From assembly GCF_900108175.1 (NCBI RefSeq), contig NZ_FNVO01000006.1, forward strand, positions 248,001-312,000: a stretch of DNA of 64,000 bases, in the 5' to 3' direction. This stretch comes from Thermomonospora echinospora (GTDB lineage: Bacteria; Actinomycetota; Actinomycetes; Streptosporangiales; Streptosporangiaceae). Both the position numbers and the translations under genes were made by a program. Below, piece after piece: positions 1 through 8,486 of this stretch. The notes under the pieces are model-generated. The model ran no database searches and was not told where the DNA came from. It saw only the letters and a program-made list of their open reading frames with translations. Numbering within the stretch: position 1 is the first letter of the stretch; every line of letters starts with the position of its first letter.

Positions 1-630
1 CCGCTGTCGGCCGACGACTTCCCCGAGCAGGTCATCGAACTGCAGCGCTACTTTGACGAGCACAGCCCCGTCACCCCGGCCGCCGGCAACCGGCCCCCGA
101 TATGGCTGCTGGGCTCCAGCGGCTTCAGCGCCCGTCTGGCAGGGCTGCTGGGCCTGCCGTTCGCGTTCGCCCACCACTTCAGCGCGGAGAACACCCTGCC
201 CGCCCTGGAGCTGTACCGCGAGTCGTTCCGTCCCTCGGCCGACCTGGAACGCCCGTACGCGATGATCGCGGTCTCGGTGACGGCCGCCGACACCGACGAG
301 CGGGCCAGGGAACTGGCCCGCCCCCAGGCCCTGCAGTTCCTACGACTCCGCCAGGGCCACCCCGGCCCCCTGCCCTCCCCAGAGGAGGCCGCCGCCCACC
401 CGTACACCCCCCTGGAACGCGACCTCATCGACCACCGCCTCTCCACCCAGGTCGTAGGCGGCCCCGACACCGTCCGCACCCAGATGGACACCCTCATCAA
501 GGCCACCGACGCCGACGAGGTCATGGTCACGACCAGCGTCTACGACCACACCGACCGTCTCCGCTCCTACGACCTGCTCGCCACCCTCTACAACCTGACC
601 GCCACCGAACCGGCCCAATCCGCTCACTGA
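1..630 (+). CDS. LLM-class flavin-dependent oxidoreductase, C-terminal part
   Basis: The window opens inside this gene; about 209 codons to a TGA at 628-630 are visible. The reading frame contains LLGSSGFSARLAG followed by PFAFAHHF, the pattern of luciferase-like (bacterial luciferase alpha/MsnO8 type) monooxygenases, where this strand-turn region lies near the FMN pocket. The tail GGPDTVRTQMDTLI is also typical of this family. Such enzymes use reduced flavin and O2 to oxidise an organic substrate; the substrate cannot be read here. The N-terminal half, including the start, lies outside the window, so intactness is unknown. It is transcribed towards gabT, with a hairpin between them. Confidence 0.85.
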   Translation, partial: PLSADDFPEQVIELQRYFDEHSPVTPAAGNRPPIWLLGSSGFSARLAGLLGLPFAFAHHFSAENTLPALELYRESFRPSADLERPYAMIAVSVTAADTDERARELARPQALQFLRLRQGHPGPLPSPEEAAAHPYTPLERDLIDHRLSTQVVGGPDTVRTQMDTLIKATDADEVMVTTSVYDHTDRLRSYDLLATLYNLTATEPAQSAH

Positions 631-712
631 GAGAGGACCGGCTCCCAGAGGGGTTCCGTGCGAGTGAGCCTCACCGCATGTGGTGCGGCCCGTTTCGGGC
701 GAGCGGGTCGAT

Positions 713-743
713 GGCCGCCCCGGACGTCGTTGGCCGGGGCGGC
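713..743 (-). terminator. Hairpin terminator after gabT
   Basis: Perfect 10-bp arms GCCGCCCCGG (714-723) and CCGGGGCGGC (734-743) with a 10-nt loop lie 19 nt beyond the gabT stop. There is no U tract, as is usual for actinomycete terminators. It also separates gabT from the convergent oxidoreductase gene. Confidence 0.6.
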
Positions 744-761
744 GGCTCGGTGGGGGGCGGG

Positions 762-2126
762 TCAGCTCTGGGTGGTGGCTTCGAGGGCCTCGGTGAGGAT
801 GTCCAGGCCCTCGTTCAGGAGGTGCTCGGGGATGACCAGGGGCGGCAGGAAGCGCAGGACGTTGCCGTAGGTGCCGGCGGTCAGAACCAGCAGGCCGGAC
901 TGGTGGCAGTGGCGGACGATCCGGGCGGTCAGGTCCGGGTCGGGGTCCTTGGTGCCGGGGCGGACCAGTTCGATGGCGATCATGGCGCCGCGGCCGCGGA
1001 CGTCGCCGATCTGCGGGTGGCGGGCGGCCAGGTCGCGCAGCCGGGGCAGCATGATCTCGCCGATGCGGCGGGCCCGCTCGACCAGCTTGCCCTCCTCGAT
1101 CTCCGCCAGGACGGCCAGCGCGGCCTCGCAGGCCAGCGGGTTGCCGCCGTAGGTGCCGCCGAGGCCGCCGGGGTGGACCTTGTCCATGATGTCGGCGCGG
1201 CCGGTGACGGCGGCCAGCGGCAGCCCGCCGGCGATGCCCTTGGCGGTGGTGACCAGGTCGGGCACCACGCCCTCGTGCTCGCAGGCGAACAGGTCGCCGG
1301 TGCGGGCGAAACCGGTCTGCACCTCGTCGGCCACCAGCAGGATCCCGTTGGCCCGGCAGAACTCGGCCAGCGCGGGCAGGAAGCCGGGGGCCGGCTCGAT
1401 GAAGCCGCCCTCACCGGCGATCGGCTCGATCACCACGGCGGCCACGTTGTCGGCGCCGATCTGCTTGGTGATCTGGTCGATGGCCTGCGCCGCCGCCTCG
1501 GGGCCGCAGTTGTCCGGGCCGGTCGGCCAGCGATACGGGTAGGCCAGCGGCATCCGGTAGACCTCGGGCGCGTACGGGCCGAACCGGTGCTTGTAGGGCA
1601 TGTTCTTGGCGGTCAGCGTCATGGTGAGCAGCGTGCGGCCGTGGTAGCCGTGGTCGAAGACCACCACGGCGGGCCGCCCGGTGGCGTACCGGGCGATCTT
1701 GACGGCGTTCTCCACCGCCTCGGCGCCGCTGTTGACCAGGATCGAGCGCTTGTCGTGGTCGCCGGGGGTGAGCCGGTTGAGGGCCTCGCACACCGCCACG
1801 TACGACTCGTACGGGGTGACCATGAAGCAGGTGTGGGTGAACCGGCCGGCCTGCTCGCGCACCCGCCCGGCCACCCGGGGGTTGGCGTTGCCGACGTTGG
1901 TGACCGCGATGCCGGAGCCGAAGTCGATCAGCGAGTTGCCGTCCACGTCCACGAGCACGCCGCCGCCCGCGTCGGTGACGTAGACCGGCAGCGTGCTGCC
2001 CACGCCGGGCGGCACCGCGCCGACACGCCGCTGCTGCAGCTCCCGGGAACGGGGACCGGGGATCTCGGTGACGAGGCGGCGCTCCTGCGGCAGCTCGGAC
2101 ACGCCGGCGGTGTATTCGCTGGTCAT
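762..2126 (-). CDS. gabT: 4-aminobutyrate aminotransferase
   Basis: Class III PLP-dependent aminotransferase of 454 residues, the usual GabT length. It moves the amino group of GABA to 2-oxoglutarate, giving succinate semialdehyde and glutamate. Visible marks are GSGIAVTNVGN near the N-terminus, NSGAEAVENAVKIAR, DEVQTGFARTGD (PLP ring aspartate) and TTAKGIAGGLPLAAVTG with the Schiff-base lysine. It is divergent from the PucR-type regulator, and an aldehyde dehydrogenase that could oxidise its product follows that regulator. TATGGT (2133-2138) lies 6 nt upstream of the ATG with no Shine-Dalgarno, so the mRNA may be leaderless. Confidence 0.93.
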   Translation of the reverse strand: MTSEYTAGVSELPQERRLVTEIPGPRSRELQQRRVGAVPPGVGSTLPVYVTDAGGGVLVDVDGNSLIDFGSGIAVTNVGNANPRVAGRVREQAGRFTHTCFMVTPYESYVAVCEALNRLTPGDHDKRSILVNSGAEAVENAVKIARYATGRPAVVVFDHGYHGRTLLTMTLTAKNMPYKHRFGPYAPEVYRMPLAYPYRWPTGPDNCGPEAAAQAIDQITKQIGADNVAAVVIEPIAGEGGFIEPAPGFLPALAEFCRANGILLVADEVQTGFARTGDLFACEHEGVVPDLVTTAKGIAGGLPLAAVTGRADIMDKVHPGGLGGTYGGNPLACEAALAVLAEIEEGKLVERARRIGEIMLPRLRDLAARHPQIGDVRGRGAMIAIELVRPGTKDPDPDLTARIVRHCHQSGLLVLTAGTYGNVLRFLPPLVIPEHLLNEGLDILTEALEATTQS

Positions 2127-2211
2127 GGCGCGACCATAAGCCGGAAACCGCTTAGGCTGAACCGTACATGCCGTCCATTGGCCGCCGTCCGATTAGACAC
2201 TGTGGAGAGAC
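2127..2211. promoter_or_regulatory. Divergent gabT/pucR promoter with candidate operator
   Basis: The 85-bp divergent region contains TTAGACACTGTGGA at 2193-2206. A 13/14 match, TTGGACACTGTGGA, recurs at 3680-3693 before the aldehyde dehydrogenase gene. GTCCA at 2173-2177 is a partial inverted mate. The motif ends 5 nt before the pucR GTG, where a bound protein would block that gene, and sits about 70 bp upstream of the presumed gabT start point. This placement would suit an autoregulating activator, which is an inference. Confidence 0.45.
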
Positions 2212-3645
2212 GTGCCCCCCACCCTCGCGGCGGTCGCCGCGCTGCCCCAGCTGGACCTGCGGATCCTGACCGGCGCGCCGGACGCGCTGACCGCCGAGGT
2301 GTGCTGGGTGGCGGTCAGCGAGCTGGAGGACCCCACCCCCTTCCTGGAGGGCGGCGAACTGCTGCTCACCACCGGGATGCGGCTGGACGCCGCGGGCGCC
2401 GAGCCGTACGTGGCCCGGCTGGTGCGGCGCGAGGTGGCGGGTCTGGGCTTCGGGGTGGGGCTCGGGCACCCGTCCGTCCCCGGGGAGCTGGTCGACTCGG
2501 CCGCCGCGCACGGCCTGCCGCTGGTGGAGGTGCCGCGCAGGACGCCGTTCATCGCGATCGGCAAGGCGGTGTCGCGGATGCTGGCGGCCGAGCGGTACGA
2601 GGCCGTCACCCGCGCTTTCCAGGCCCAGCGCAAGCTGACCGGCGCCGCACTCAAGGGGCCGCAGGCGCTGATCGCCCGGCTGGCCCGCGAGCTCGGCGGC
2701 TGGGCGCTGCTGCTCGACCCCGACGGCGCCGTCCGGCACGCCGCGCCCGACGGCGCCCGCGAGCAGGCCACCGAACTCGCCGGAGAGCTCGACCGGCTGC
2801 GCGGCGGGGGCGCCAGCGCGGCGCTGTCGGGCCGGGACTTCCACGTGGTGATCCAGGGCATCGGCGTGGCCGGGCGGCCCCGCGGGTTCCTCGCGGTGGG
2901 CACGGCCGAGCCGCTGCCGCCGGTTGCGCACACCATCGTCGGGGCGGCGGCCTCGCTGCTGACGCTGCGTTCGGAGTCCTCCCCGCCCGGCCGGGCGCTG
3001 CGCGCCGCGCTGGCCGGGCTGCTGCTGGGCGAGGAGCCCGGCCCCGGGCTGCCCGGCCTGCCCCGGTTCCCGGTCCGGGTGCTGGCCTGCGCGGGCGGGC
3101 GGGCGGTGCTGGACGCGCTGGACGCCGGGCCGTTCGCCGAGCGCTGCCTGGCGCTGGAACGGCCGGACGGCGCGGTGGTGATCGTCGCGGACGGGCAGGC
3201 CGAGCAGGTGATCGCCACGGCCGCGGCCACCGGCCCGGTCGGGGTCAGCGGGCCCGCCGCGCCGGACGCCCTGGACGGCGCGCTGACCGAGGCCGAGCGG
3301 GCGCTGGCGGCGGCCCGGCGGCTGCGCCGCGACGGTCCGGCGGTGCTGCGGTACGGGGAACTGCCCGGACAGGGCGTGCACGGGCTGCTCGACCCGCAGG
3401 CCGCCCGCGGGTTCGCCGACGCGCTGCTGGCGCCGCTGCGCGCCGAGGACCCCCAGCTCGTCCGTTCCCTGCACGCCTACCTGGCCGCCAACGGGCAGGG
3501 CGAGACGGCCGCGCGCAACCTGGGCGTCCACCGGCACACGCTGCGCCACCGCATGCGCAGAGCCGCCGAGATCCTCGGCCGTGACCTGGACGACCCCGGG
3601 GTCCGCGCCGAGCTGTGGATCGCGCTCACCCTCCCGGCCCGCTGA
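2212..3645 (+). CDS. PucR-family transcriptional regulator
   Basis: The 477-residue protein opens with the PucR sensor domain (WVAVSELEDPTPFLEGGELL, then LLLTTGMRL) and ends with a Fis-type PucR helix-turn-helix (ARNLGVHRHTLRHRMRRAAE, residues about 430-455). Regulators of this family control purine, proline or GABA catabolism. Its position between gabT and an aldehyde dehydrogenase gene suggests it senses GABA or succinate semialdehyde. The GTG at 2212 has GGAG four nt upstream. The repeated GACACTGTGGA motif next to its own start and before the dehydrogenase is the obvious binding-site candidate. Confidence 0.88.
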   Translation: MPPTLAAVAALPQLDLRILTGAPDALTAEVCWVAVSELEDPTPFLEGGELLLTTGMRLDAAGAEPYVARLVRREVAGLGFGVGLGHPSVPGELVDSAAAHGLPLVEVPRRTPFIAIGKAVSRMLAAERYEAVTRAFQAQRKLTGAALKGPQALIARLARELGGWALLLDPDGAVRHAAPDGAREQATELAGELDRLRGGGASAALSGRDFHVVIQGIGVAGRPRGFLAVGTAEPLPPVAHTIVGAAASLLTLRSESSPPGRALRAALAGLLLGEEPGPGLPGLPRFPVRVLACAGGRAVLDALDAGPFAERCLALERPDGAVVIVADGQAEQVIATAAATGPVGVSGPAAPDALDGALTEAERALAAARRLRRDGPAVLRYGELPGQGVHGLLDPQAARGFADALLAPLRAEDPQLVRSLHAYLAANGQGETAARNLGVHRHTLRHRMRRAAEILGRDLDDPGVRAELWIALTLPAR

Positions 3646-3648
3646 ACG

Positions 3649-3724
3649 GTGTCCACCGCGGACTGCCGGCGGCCCCCGGTTGGACACTGTGGACGGCCAC
3701 CGGAGGGCGGTGCGCGGATAGCGT
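3649..3724 (+). promoter_or_regulatory. Aldehyde dehydrogenase promoter and candidate PucR operator
   Basis: GTGTCCA (3649-3655) and TGGACAC (3681-3687) form an inverted repeat. The longer motif TTGGACACTGTGGA (3680-3693) matches the copy before pucR. TAGCGT (3719-3724) lies 7 nt before the ATG and fits an actinobacterial -10 hexamer, placing transcription start at or beside the start codon. Confidence 0.4.
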
Positions 3725-3731
3725 GGAGGGC

Positions 3732-5162
3732 ATGACCCAGGTGAGCCCCTTCTGGCTGGCCGGACGGCCGGCGACCGGCGACGGCGAGATCGTCGTGACC
3801 CACCCCTATGACGGCCGTGTCGTCGGTGCCGCGTCGGTGCCGACGCAACAGCAGGTCGAGGAGGCGGTGGCCGCCGCCCACGCGGTGCGCGCCCAGGCCG
3901 CCGCGCTGCCCCTGCACGTGCGGGCCGAGGCCCTGGCGCACGTCGCCCGGCGGCTGGCCGAACGCGCCGAGGAGATCGCCCGGCTGATCACCGGGGAGAA
4001 CGGCAAGCCACTGCTGTGGGCGCGCGGCGAGGTGGCCCGGGCCGTCTCGACGTTCCGGTTCGCCGCCGAGGAGACCCGCCGGTGGAGCGGCCACACCCAG
4101 CGGCTGGACACCGAGCCCGCCGCCGCCGGGCGGCTGGCCTACGTCACCCGGGTGCCGCACGGCCCGGTGCTGGCGATCACGCCGTTCAACTTCCCGCTCA
4201 ACCTGACCGCGCACAAGGTCGCCCCGGCCATCGCGGTGGGCGCCCCGGTGCTCGTCAAGCCCGCCCCGGCCACCCCGCTGTCGGCGCTGCTGCTGGGCGA
4301 GATCCTGGCCGAGACCGAGCTTCCCGAGGGGATGTTCTCGGTGCTTCCGGTGCCCAACGACCGCGCCTCCGCCCTGGTGGAGGACCCGCGGCTGCCGGTG
4401 GTGTCGTTCACCGGGTCCGGCCCGGTGGGCTGGGCGATCAAGGATCGGGTGCCGCGCAAGCACGTGACGCTGGAACTCGGCGGCAACGCCGCGGCCGTGG
4501 TCTGCGCCGACGCCGACCTCGACCACGCCGCCGCCCGCCTCGGGCTGTTCTCCAACTACCAGGCCGGGCAGAGCTGTATCGCGGTGCAGCGGGTGTACGT
4601 GGCCCGCGAGGCGTACGAGGAGTTCGTGCCCAGGCTCGTCGCCGCGGTCGAGGGGCTGGTCACCGGGGACCCGTGGCAGGACACCACCCAGGTCGGCCCG
4701 CTGATCAGCGTGGACGCCGCCGAGCGGGTCGAGACGTGGGTGAAGGAGGCCGTCGAGGGCGGGGCCGAGGTACTGACCGGCGGCGTCCGCGACGGCGCCG
4801 CCTACGCGCCGACCGTGCTGGCCGGCGTGCCCGCCGACGCCCGGGTCTCCTGCGAGGAGGTCTTCGGGCCGGTGCTGATCGTGCAGCCGTTCGACGGGCT
4901 GGACGAGGCGTTCGAGCTGGTCAACGCCTCCCGTTACGGGCTGCAGGCGGGCGTGTTCACCCGCTCGCTGGACGTGGCGTTCCAGGCCGGCCGACAGCTG
5001 GAGGTCGGCGGCGTGGTCATCGGCGACGTGCCGTCCTACCGAGCCGACCAGATGCCGTACGGCGGGGTCAAGGAGTCGGGGGTGGGCCGCGAGGGGCTGC
5101 GCTCGGCGATGGAGGACTTCACCTACGAGAAGGTCATGATTCTGACCGGCCTGTCTCTTTGA
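3732..5162 (+). CDS. NAD(P)-dependent aldehyde dehydrogenase, probably succinate-semialdehyde type
   Basis: A 476-residue ALDH-superfamily enzyme with all landmarks: ITPFNFPLNL, VLVKPAPATPLS (cofactor lysine), FTGSGPVGW, LELGGN with the general-base Glu248, GQSCIA with nucleophile Cys282, and EEVFGPVL. ALDHs oxidise aldehydes to acids via a thiohemiacetal on the cysteine. The location just after a PucR regulator and near gabT points to succinate semialdehyde as substrate, completing GABA to succinate. The upstream frame is open to 3615, but ATG 3732 starts the family-length protein. Its 3' end overlaps the convergent kinase gene by 29 bp. Confidence 0.9.
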   Translation: MTQVSPFWLAGRPATGDGEIVVTHPYDGRVVGAASVPTQQQVEEAVAAAHAVRAQAAALPLHVRAEALAHVARRLAERAEEIARLITGENGKPLLWARGEVARAVSTFRFAAEETRRWSGHTQRLDTEPAAAGRLAYVTRVPHGPVLAITPFNFPLNLTAHKVAPAIAVGAPVLVKPAPATPLSALLLGEILAETELPEGMFSVLPVPNDRASALVEDPRLPVVSFTGSGPVGWAIKDRVPRKHVTLELGGNAAAVVCADADLDHAAARLGLFSNYQAGQSCIAVQRVYVAREAYEEFVPRLVAAVEGLVTGDPWQDTTQVGPLISVDAAERVETWVKEAVEGGAEVLTGGVRDGAAYAPTVLAGVPADARVSCEEVFGPVLIVQPFDGLDEAFELVNASRYGLQAGVFTRSLDVAFQAGRQLEVGGVVIGDVPSYRADQMPYGGVKESGVGREGLRSAMEDFTYEKVMILTGLSL

Positions 5163-6525
5163 GGGGCAGCCGCAGGACCAGCAGCGCACCGCCCTGCTCG
5201 CTGTCGCCGATGACGAGGGTGCCGCCGTGGGCGTTGACGATGTCCCGGGCGATCGGCAGGCCCAGCCCGCTGCCGTGCGCGTCGCGCTGACGGCTCTCCG
5301 GCAACCGCTGGAACCGCTGGAACACCCGATCCCGGTCCTTGAGCGGGATGCCGGAGCCGTCGTCGGCGACCTCCAGGACGGCCTCCTCGCCGTCCCGGTA
5401 GACCGAGATGCGGATCTCCGAGCTGGCGTGCCGTTCGGCGTTGTCCAGCAGGTTGGTCAGCACCCGCACCAGCTGGGTGCGGCTGGCGTAGACGATCAGC
5501 GGACGCGCGACGTCGTGTACGTGGACGTGCACCGGGACCTTGCGGGGCCGGTCGGTGGCCTCGGCGCGGGCCAGCTCGCCCAGGTCGACCGGCCCGCGTT
5601 CGGAACGCACCCCGGCGTCCAGCCTGGCCAGCATCAACACGTCGGTGACGATCCGCTGCAGCCGGTCGGCATCGGCCAGCGCCGCCCGCGCCACCGCCGG
5701 CCAGTCCTCATCATCCGGGTGGGCCAGGGCCACCTCCAGCTGGGCGCGCAGCCCGGTCAGCGGGCTGCGCAGCTCGTGCGAGACGTCGGCGACGAACCCG
5801 CGCTGTGCCTCCACGAACCGCTGCAACCGCTCCAGGGTGATGTTGACCGACCGGGCCAGGTCGGCCACCTCGTCGTCGGTGTCGGGCACGGTCACCCGCC
5901 GACCCATGCAGCCGCCGGTGATCTGCGCCAGCTCGCGGCGCATCAGCGCGAACGGCCGCAGCGCATGGCCGACCGAGACCCACACGGTCCACCCCACCAG
6001 GCCCAGCACCAGCGGGAGCATCGCCCCGGCGACCAGGCTGAAGACCCGCCGGAACTGCTCCACCTCCCGCATCGAGGCCGCGGCCAGCGCGATCCGCGGT
6101 CCGTCCGGGGTGTTCACCCGCTCGGCGACGACGTACAGCGGGGTGGACTGGCCCGGCACATGCACGACCCGCCGCACCGGCCGGCCCTCCCGGCCGGGCC
6201 GAACATCGTCCACCAGCGGGCGGCCGCGCAGCGCCGGGCTGCTGGCGATCACCCGGCCCTGGTCGTCGGCGATCTGCAGCATGAAGAACCCGAACACCCG
6301 GGAGACCATCTCCGGGGGTGGAGGGCCGCGCCGGGCCGTGTCGGCGACCTGCCGCACCGCGACGGTCCCGCGCTCCCGCAGCTCCCCCATGATCTGCCTG
6401 TGCATGACCCCGAAGAGGACCAGCAGGCCCAGGCACATGACCAGGCCCACGATCCCCGTGGCGATGAAGGTCAGCCGCCACTGGACAGACCGCCGAGAGG
6501 CATGCCGCCGCTCGTCCTCCGCCAC
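5134..6525 (-). CDS. Two-component sensor histidine kinase
   Basis: The 463-residue membrane kinase has TM1 at about 15-40, an extracytoplasmic sensor loop, TM2 at about 157-180, a HAMP linker, the phosphoacceptor H-box VADVSHELRSPL, N-box NLLDNAERHA, and ATP-lid boxes DDGSGIP and GSGLGLPIA. It would autophosphorylate on the H-box histidine and pass phosphate to a response regulator. No regulator gene lies beside it in the window, although it may be elsewhere. The GTG start (VAEDERRHA) has GGGAGGG about 10 nt upstream. The sensor loop carries no domain I recognise. Confidence 0.9.
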   Translation of the reverse strand: MAEDERRHASRRSVQWRLTFIATGIVGLVMCLGLLVLFGVMHRQIMGELRERGTVAVRQVADTARRGPPPPEMVSRVFGFFMLQIADDQGRVIASSPALRGRPLVDDVRPGREGRPVRRVVHVPGQSTPLYVVAERVNTPDGPRIALAAASMREVEQFRRVFSLVAGAMLPLVLGLVGWTVWVSVGHALRPFALMRRELAQITGGCMGRRVTVPDTDDEVADLARSVNITLERLQRFVEAQRGFVADVSHELRSPLTGLRAQLEVALAHPDDEDWPAVARAALADADRLQRIVTDVLMLARLDAGVRSERGPVDLGELARAEATDRPRKVPVHVHVHDVARPLIVYASRTQLVRVLTNLLDNAERHASSEIRISVYRDGEEAVLEVADDGSGIPLKDRDRVFQRFQRLPESRQRDAHGSGLGLPIARDIVNAHGGTLVIGDSEQGGALLVLRLPLKETGRSES

Positions 6526-6584
6526 GCGTCGTCAACCCTCCCTCGCCGATGACCGTGTCCTCCGCGGGGGGTTGGCCGGCTGAA

Positions 6585-6614
6585 ATTACAAAGAATCAGC
6601 AGAGCTTGTTGTAA
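6585..6614 (-). promoter_or_regulatory. Candidate promoter of the histidine kinase gene
   Basis: On the minus strand TTACAA (6614-6609) and TGTAAT (6590-6585) are separated by 18 bp, in an AT-richer pocket of the 467-bp gap between the kinase and phosphatase genes. Transcription would start near 6578, about 50 nt before the GTG. Confidence 0.4.
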
Positions 6615-6725
6615 CCGAGGCATTGCCCGGCGAAACCTGGATCCGGCCCCGGATCGAAGGCCGGCGCCCAGAGGACCGTCCGTCCCGAGGACCGTCCGTC
6701 CCGCCGGGACCGGTCCACGGACACG

Positions 6726-6775
6726 CGTCCGTGCAAGCGGAACCTCCCACCCCTGGGGTACCGCTTGCACGGACG
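6726..6775. terminator. Strong hairpin in the kinase-phosphatase intergenic region
   Basis: Arms CGTCCGTGCAAGCGG (6726-6740) and its exact complement (6761-6775) extend by ACC/GGT with one mismatch, giving about 19-bp arms and a 12-nt loop (6745-6756). A second GC hairpin, CCCCTCC/GGAGGGG, sits at 6877-6892. Both lie downstream of the minus-strand phosphatase gene and are probably its terminators. No gene is seen in the rest of 6615-6992. Confidence 0.5.
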
Positions 6776-6992
6776 GCGGTCCACCGCGCCTTCCGCCGGC
6801 CGTTCGTCTTCGTACGTCGAGGAGGATCCCGTTCGACGACGAACCGGGCCGGTCTGCCGGCGCGGCCCCGTTCCGTCCCCTCCGGGGAGGGGGCCGGCTC
6901 GGTGACCTGTTCTCTACTGTGCCGGGCGCGAGTTCATCCCGTGCTACATCGAGGTGACGATCACGTTTCCAGCGCCCCGGGATCAGGTGCCG

Positions 6993-8111
6993 TCAGCGGC
7001 GCCAGATCAGCACCAGGGCGCAGTCGTCGTCGCGGGCGGCGGCCATGGTCTCCACCAGTTCCTTGGCGCCCTTGCCGAAACCCTGCGGCACCAGCCGCTC
7101 GGCCTCGGTCAGCAGCCGGTCGATCCCGGCGTCCAGGTCCTGGCCGGGCGCCTCGACCAGCCCGTCGGTGTACAGCAGCAGCGCGTCGCCGGAGCGCAGC
7201 GTCCCCCGCTCGGGCTCGCAGCGCAGCTCGGGCACCACGCCCAGCACCACGCCCTTGGCCGAGTTGACCTGCCAGGTGCCGACGGTGGAGTCGAACTGGG
7301 CGGTCGGCGGGTGCCCGGCGGACTCGACCACATAGTCCCCGGTGGTCAGGTCCAGCACCAGGTGCACCGCGGTCACGAACCCCTCGTCCCAGCGCTGCCG
7401 GTGCAGGTAGTCGTTGCACGAGGGCAGGAAACGGTCCGGCTGGATCGATCCAAGGAGCCCACCGAAAGCCCCCGACAGCATCAGCGCCCGTGTCCCGGCG
7501 TCGACGCCCTTGCCGGAGACGTCCACCAGCGCCACCTCCAGCGTCTTGCCGTCGCAGGAGGAGACCACGAAGTCGCCGCCGAAGGAGGAGCCCCCGGCCT
7601 GCAACAGCACCACCTGGGCTCCCCAGCCGGGCGGCAGCGGCGGCATCTCGCCCTGCCTGCGCAGCCGGTCGCGCAGCTCCAGCAGCATGTACTCGCCGCG
7701 CAGACCCTGCACGCCGAGCTGCTGGCGGGTACGGGCCAGGGTCAGCGCCAGCACCGCCGTGATGACCACGGTGGCGATCATGCCGGGGCCGACCTTGGCG
7801 ACGCTCAACTGCCACATGTCGTACCCGAGCATCACCGCCACCACGCCGAGCAGCGCCACCAGGCTGCGCACCCGCAGCAGTAGCCCGCCGGCGAGCACGG
7901 TCAGCACCAGCGCCCCGGACGGCGCCCACGCCTCCGACCAGGTGGCGCTGAAGCCCAGGCCGACGGCCACCAGGGCCAGCACGACGAACATGTAGCGTTC
8001 GCGGGTCAGCCTGCCTCGTCTGAGCCACTGGTAGAACCGCACGAGAACGGGGATGCGGCGCAGGAAGGCGCGCACCCTCGGCGGCAGAAGGTGGACCAGA
8101 CGTTGAAGCAT
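6993..8111 (-). CDS. SpoIIE-type PP2C serine/threonine phosphatase, membrane-anchored
   Basis: A 372-residue protein with an N-terminal basic stretch, four or five hydrophobic segments (about 45-135) and a PP2C/SpoIIE catalytic domain. Metal-binding motifs are GGDFVVSS, ALVDVSGKGVDAGTRAL, ESAGHPP and LYTDGLVEA, and the end is DDCALVLIWRR. Such RsbU-like enzymes dephosphorylate anti-sigma-factor antagonists. The frame is open to a GTG at 8213, but ATG 8111 is preferred: TACAGT lies 7 nt upstream, as in other leaderless genes here, and the extra 34 residues look non-coding. No partner switch gene is adjacent. Confidence 0.85.
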   Translation of the reverse strand: MLQRLVHLLPPRVRAFLRRIPVLVRFYQWLRRGRLTRERYMFVVLALVAVGLGFSATWSEAWAPSGALVLTVLAGGLLLRVRSLVALLGVVAVMLGYDMWQLSVAKVGPGMIATVVITAVLALTLARTRQQLGVQGLRGEYMLLELRDRLRRQGEMPPLPPGWGAQVVLLQAGGSSFGGDFVVSSCDGKTLEVALVDVSGKGVDAGTRALMLSGAFGGLLGSIQPDRFLPSCNDYLHRQRWDEGFVTAVHLVLDLTTGDYVVESAGHPPTAQFDSTVGTWQVNSAKGVVLGVVPELRCEPERGTLRSGDALLLYTDGLVEAPGQDLDAGIDRLLTEAERLVPQGFGKGAKELVETMAAARDDDCALVLIWRR

Positions 8112-8247
8112 CTCCGGCACTGTACCCAGCAACCACCCCCTCCGGCGGGAATCCGCGCCAGGGATGACGTGTTGTGGCGTTTCGGCGACGTCCGGTGAGT
8201 GACCCGCCCGCACGGGAGCGGCATGATGGAGTGATGGAGGTGACGCG

Positions 8248-8436
8248 ATGAGTCAGCCGGGAATGCGGATCACGGTGGACGCCGCGATGCGGGCCAGGGA
8301 CGTGTCCCGGCCGCGGGCCGAGGGCGAGGAGCCCGCACCGGACGGGCCCGCCGAGCCCCCCAAGCTCCCCAAATCCCGCGAGCTGTCCAAGAACGAGCGG
8401 CGGCGGCTCGGTAAACGCGGTGCCAAGCGCCGCTAG
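8248..8436 (+). CDS. Small basic hypothetical protein
   Basis: A 62-residue protein with a proline/glutamate-rich centre and a strongly basic end (LSKNERRRLGKRGAKRR). A perfect GGAGG (8236-8240) lies 7 nt before the ATG, which is the main reason to call it. The basic tail could bind RNA or the ribosome; this is only a guess. It is convergent with rpiB. Confidence 0.6.
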   Translation: MSQPGMRITVDAAMRARDVSRPRAEGEEPAPDGPAEPPKLPKSRELSKNERRRLGKRGAKRR

Positions 8437-8486
8437 ACCCGCTTGCAGGCCCGCCGACAGGCCCGGCTGAGCTCCGGTGCGACACG

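Noticed and set aside
102-3584. A 1160-codon open frame on the plus strand
   Set aside because: It runs antisense through gabT and out of phase through the pucR-like gene. Its translation is low-complexity Gly/Arg/Pro with no motif, a normal shadow in GC-rich DNA.
6993-8213. GTG 8213 as start of the PP2C gene
   Set aside because: It has no ribosome site, and ATG 8111 is preceded by TACAGT at the spacing seen for other leaderless genes here. Not fully excluded.
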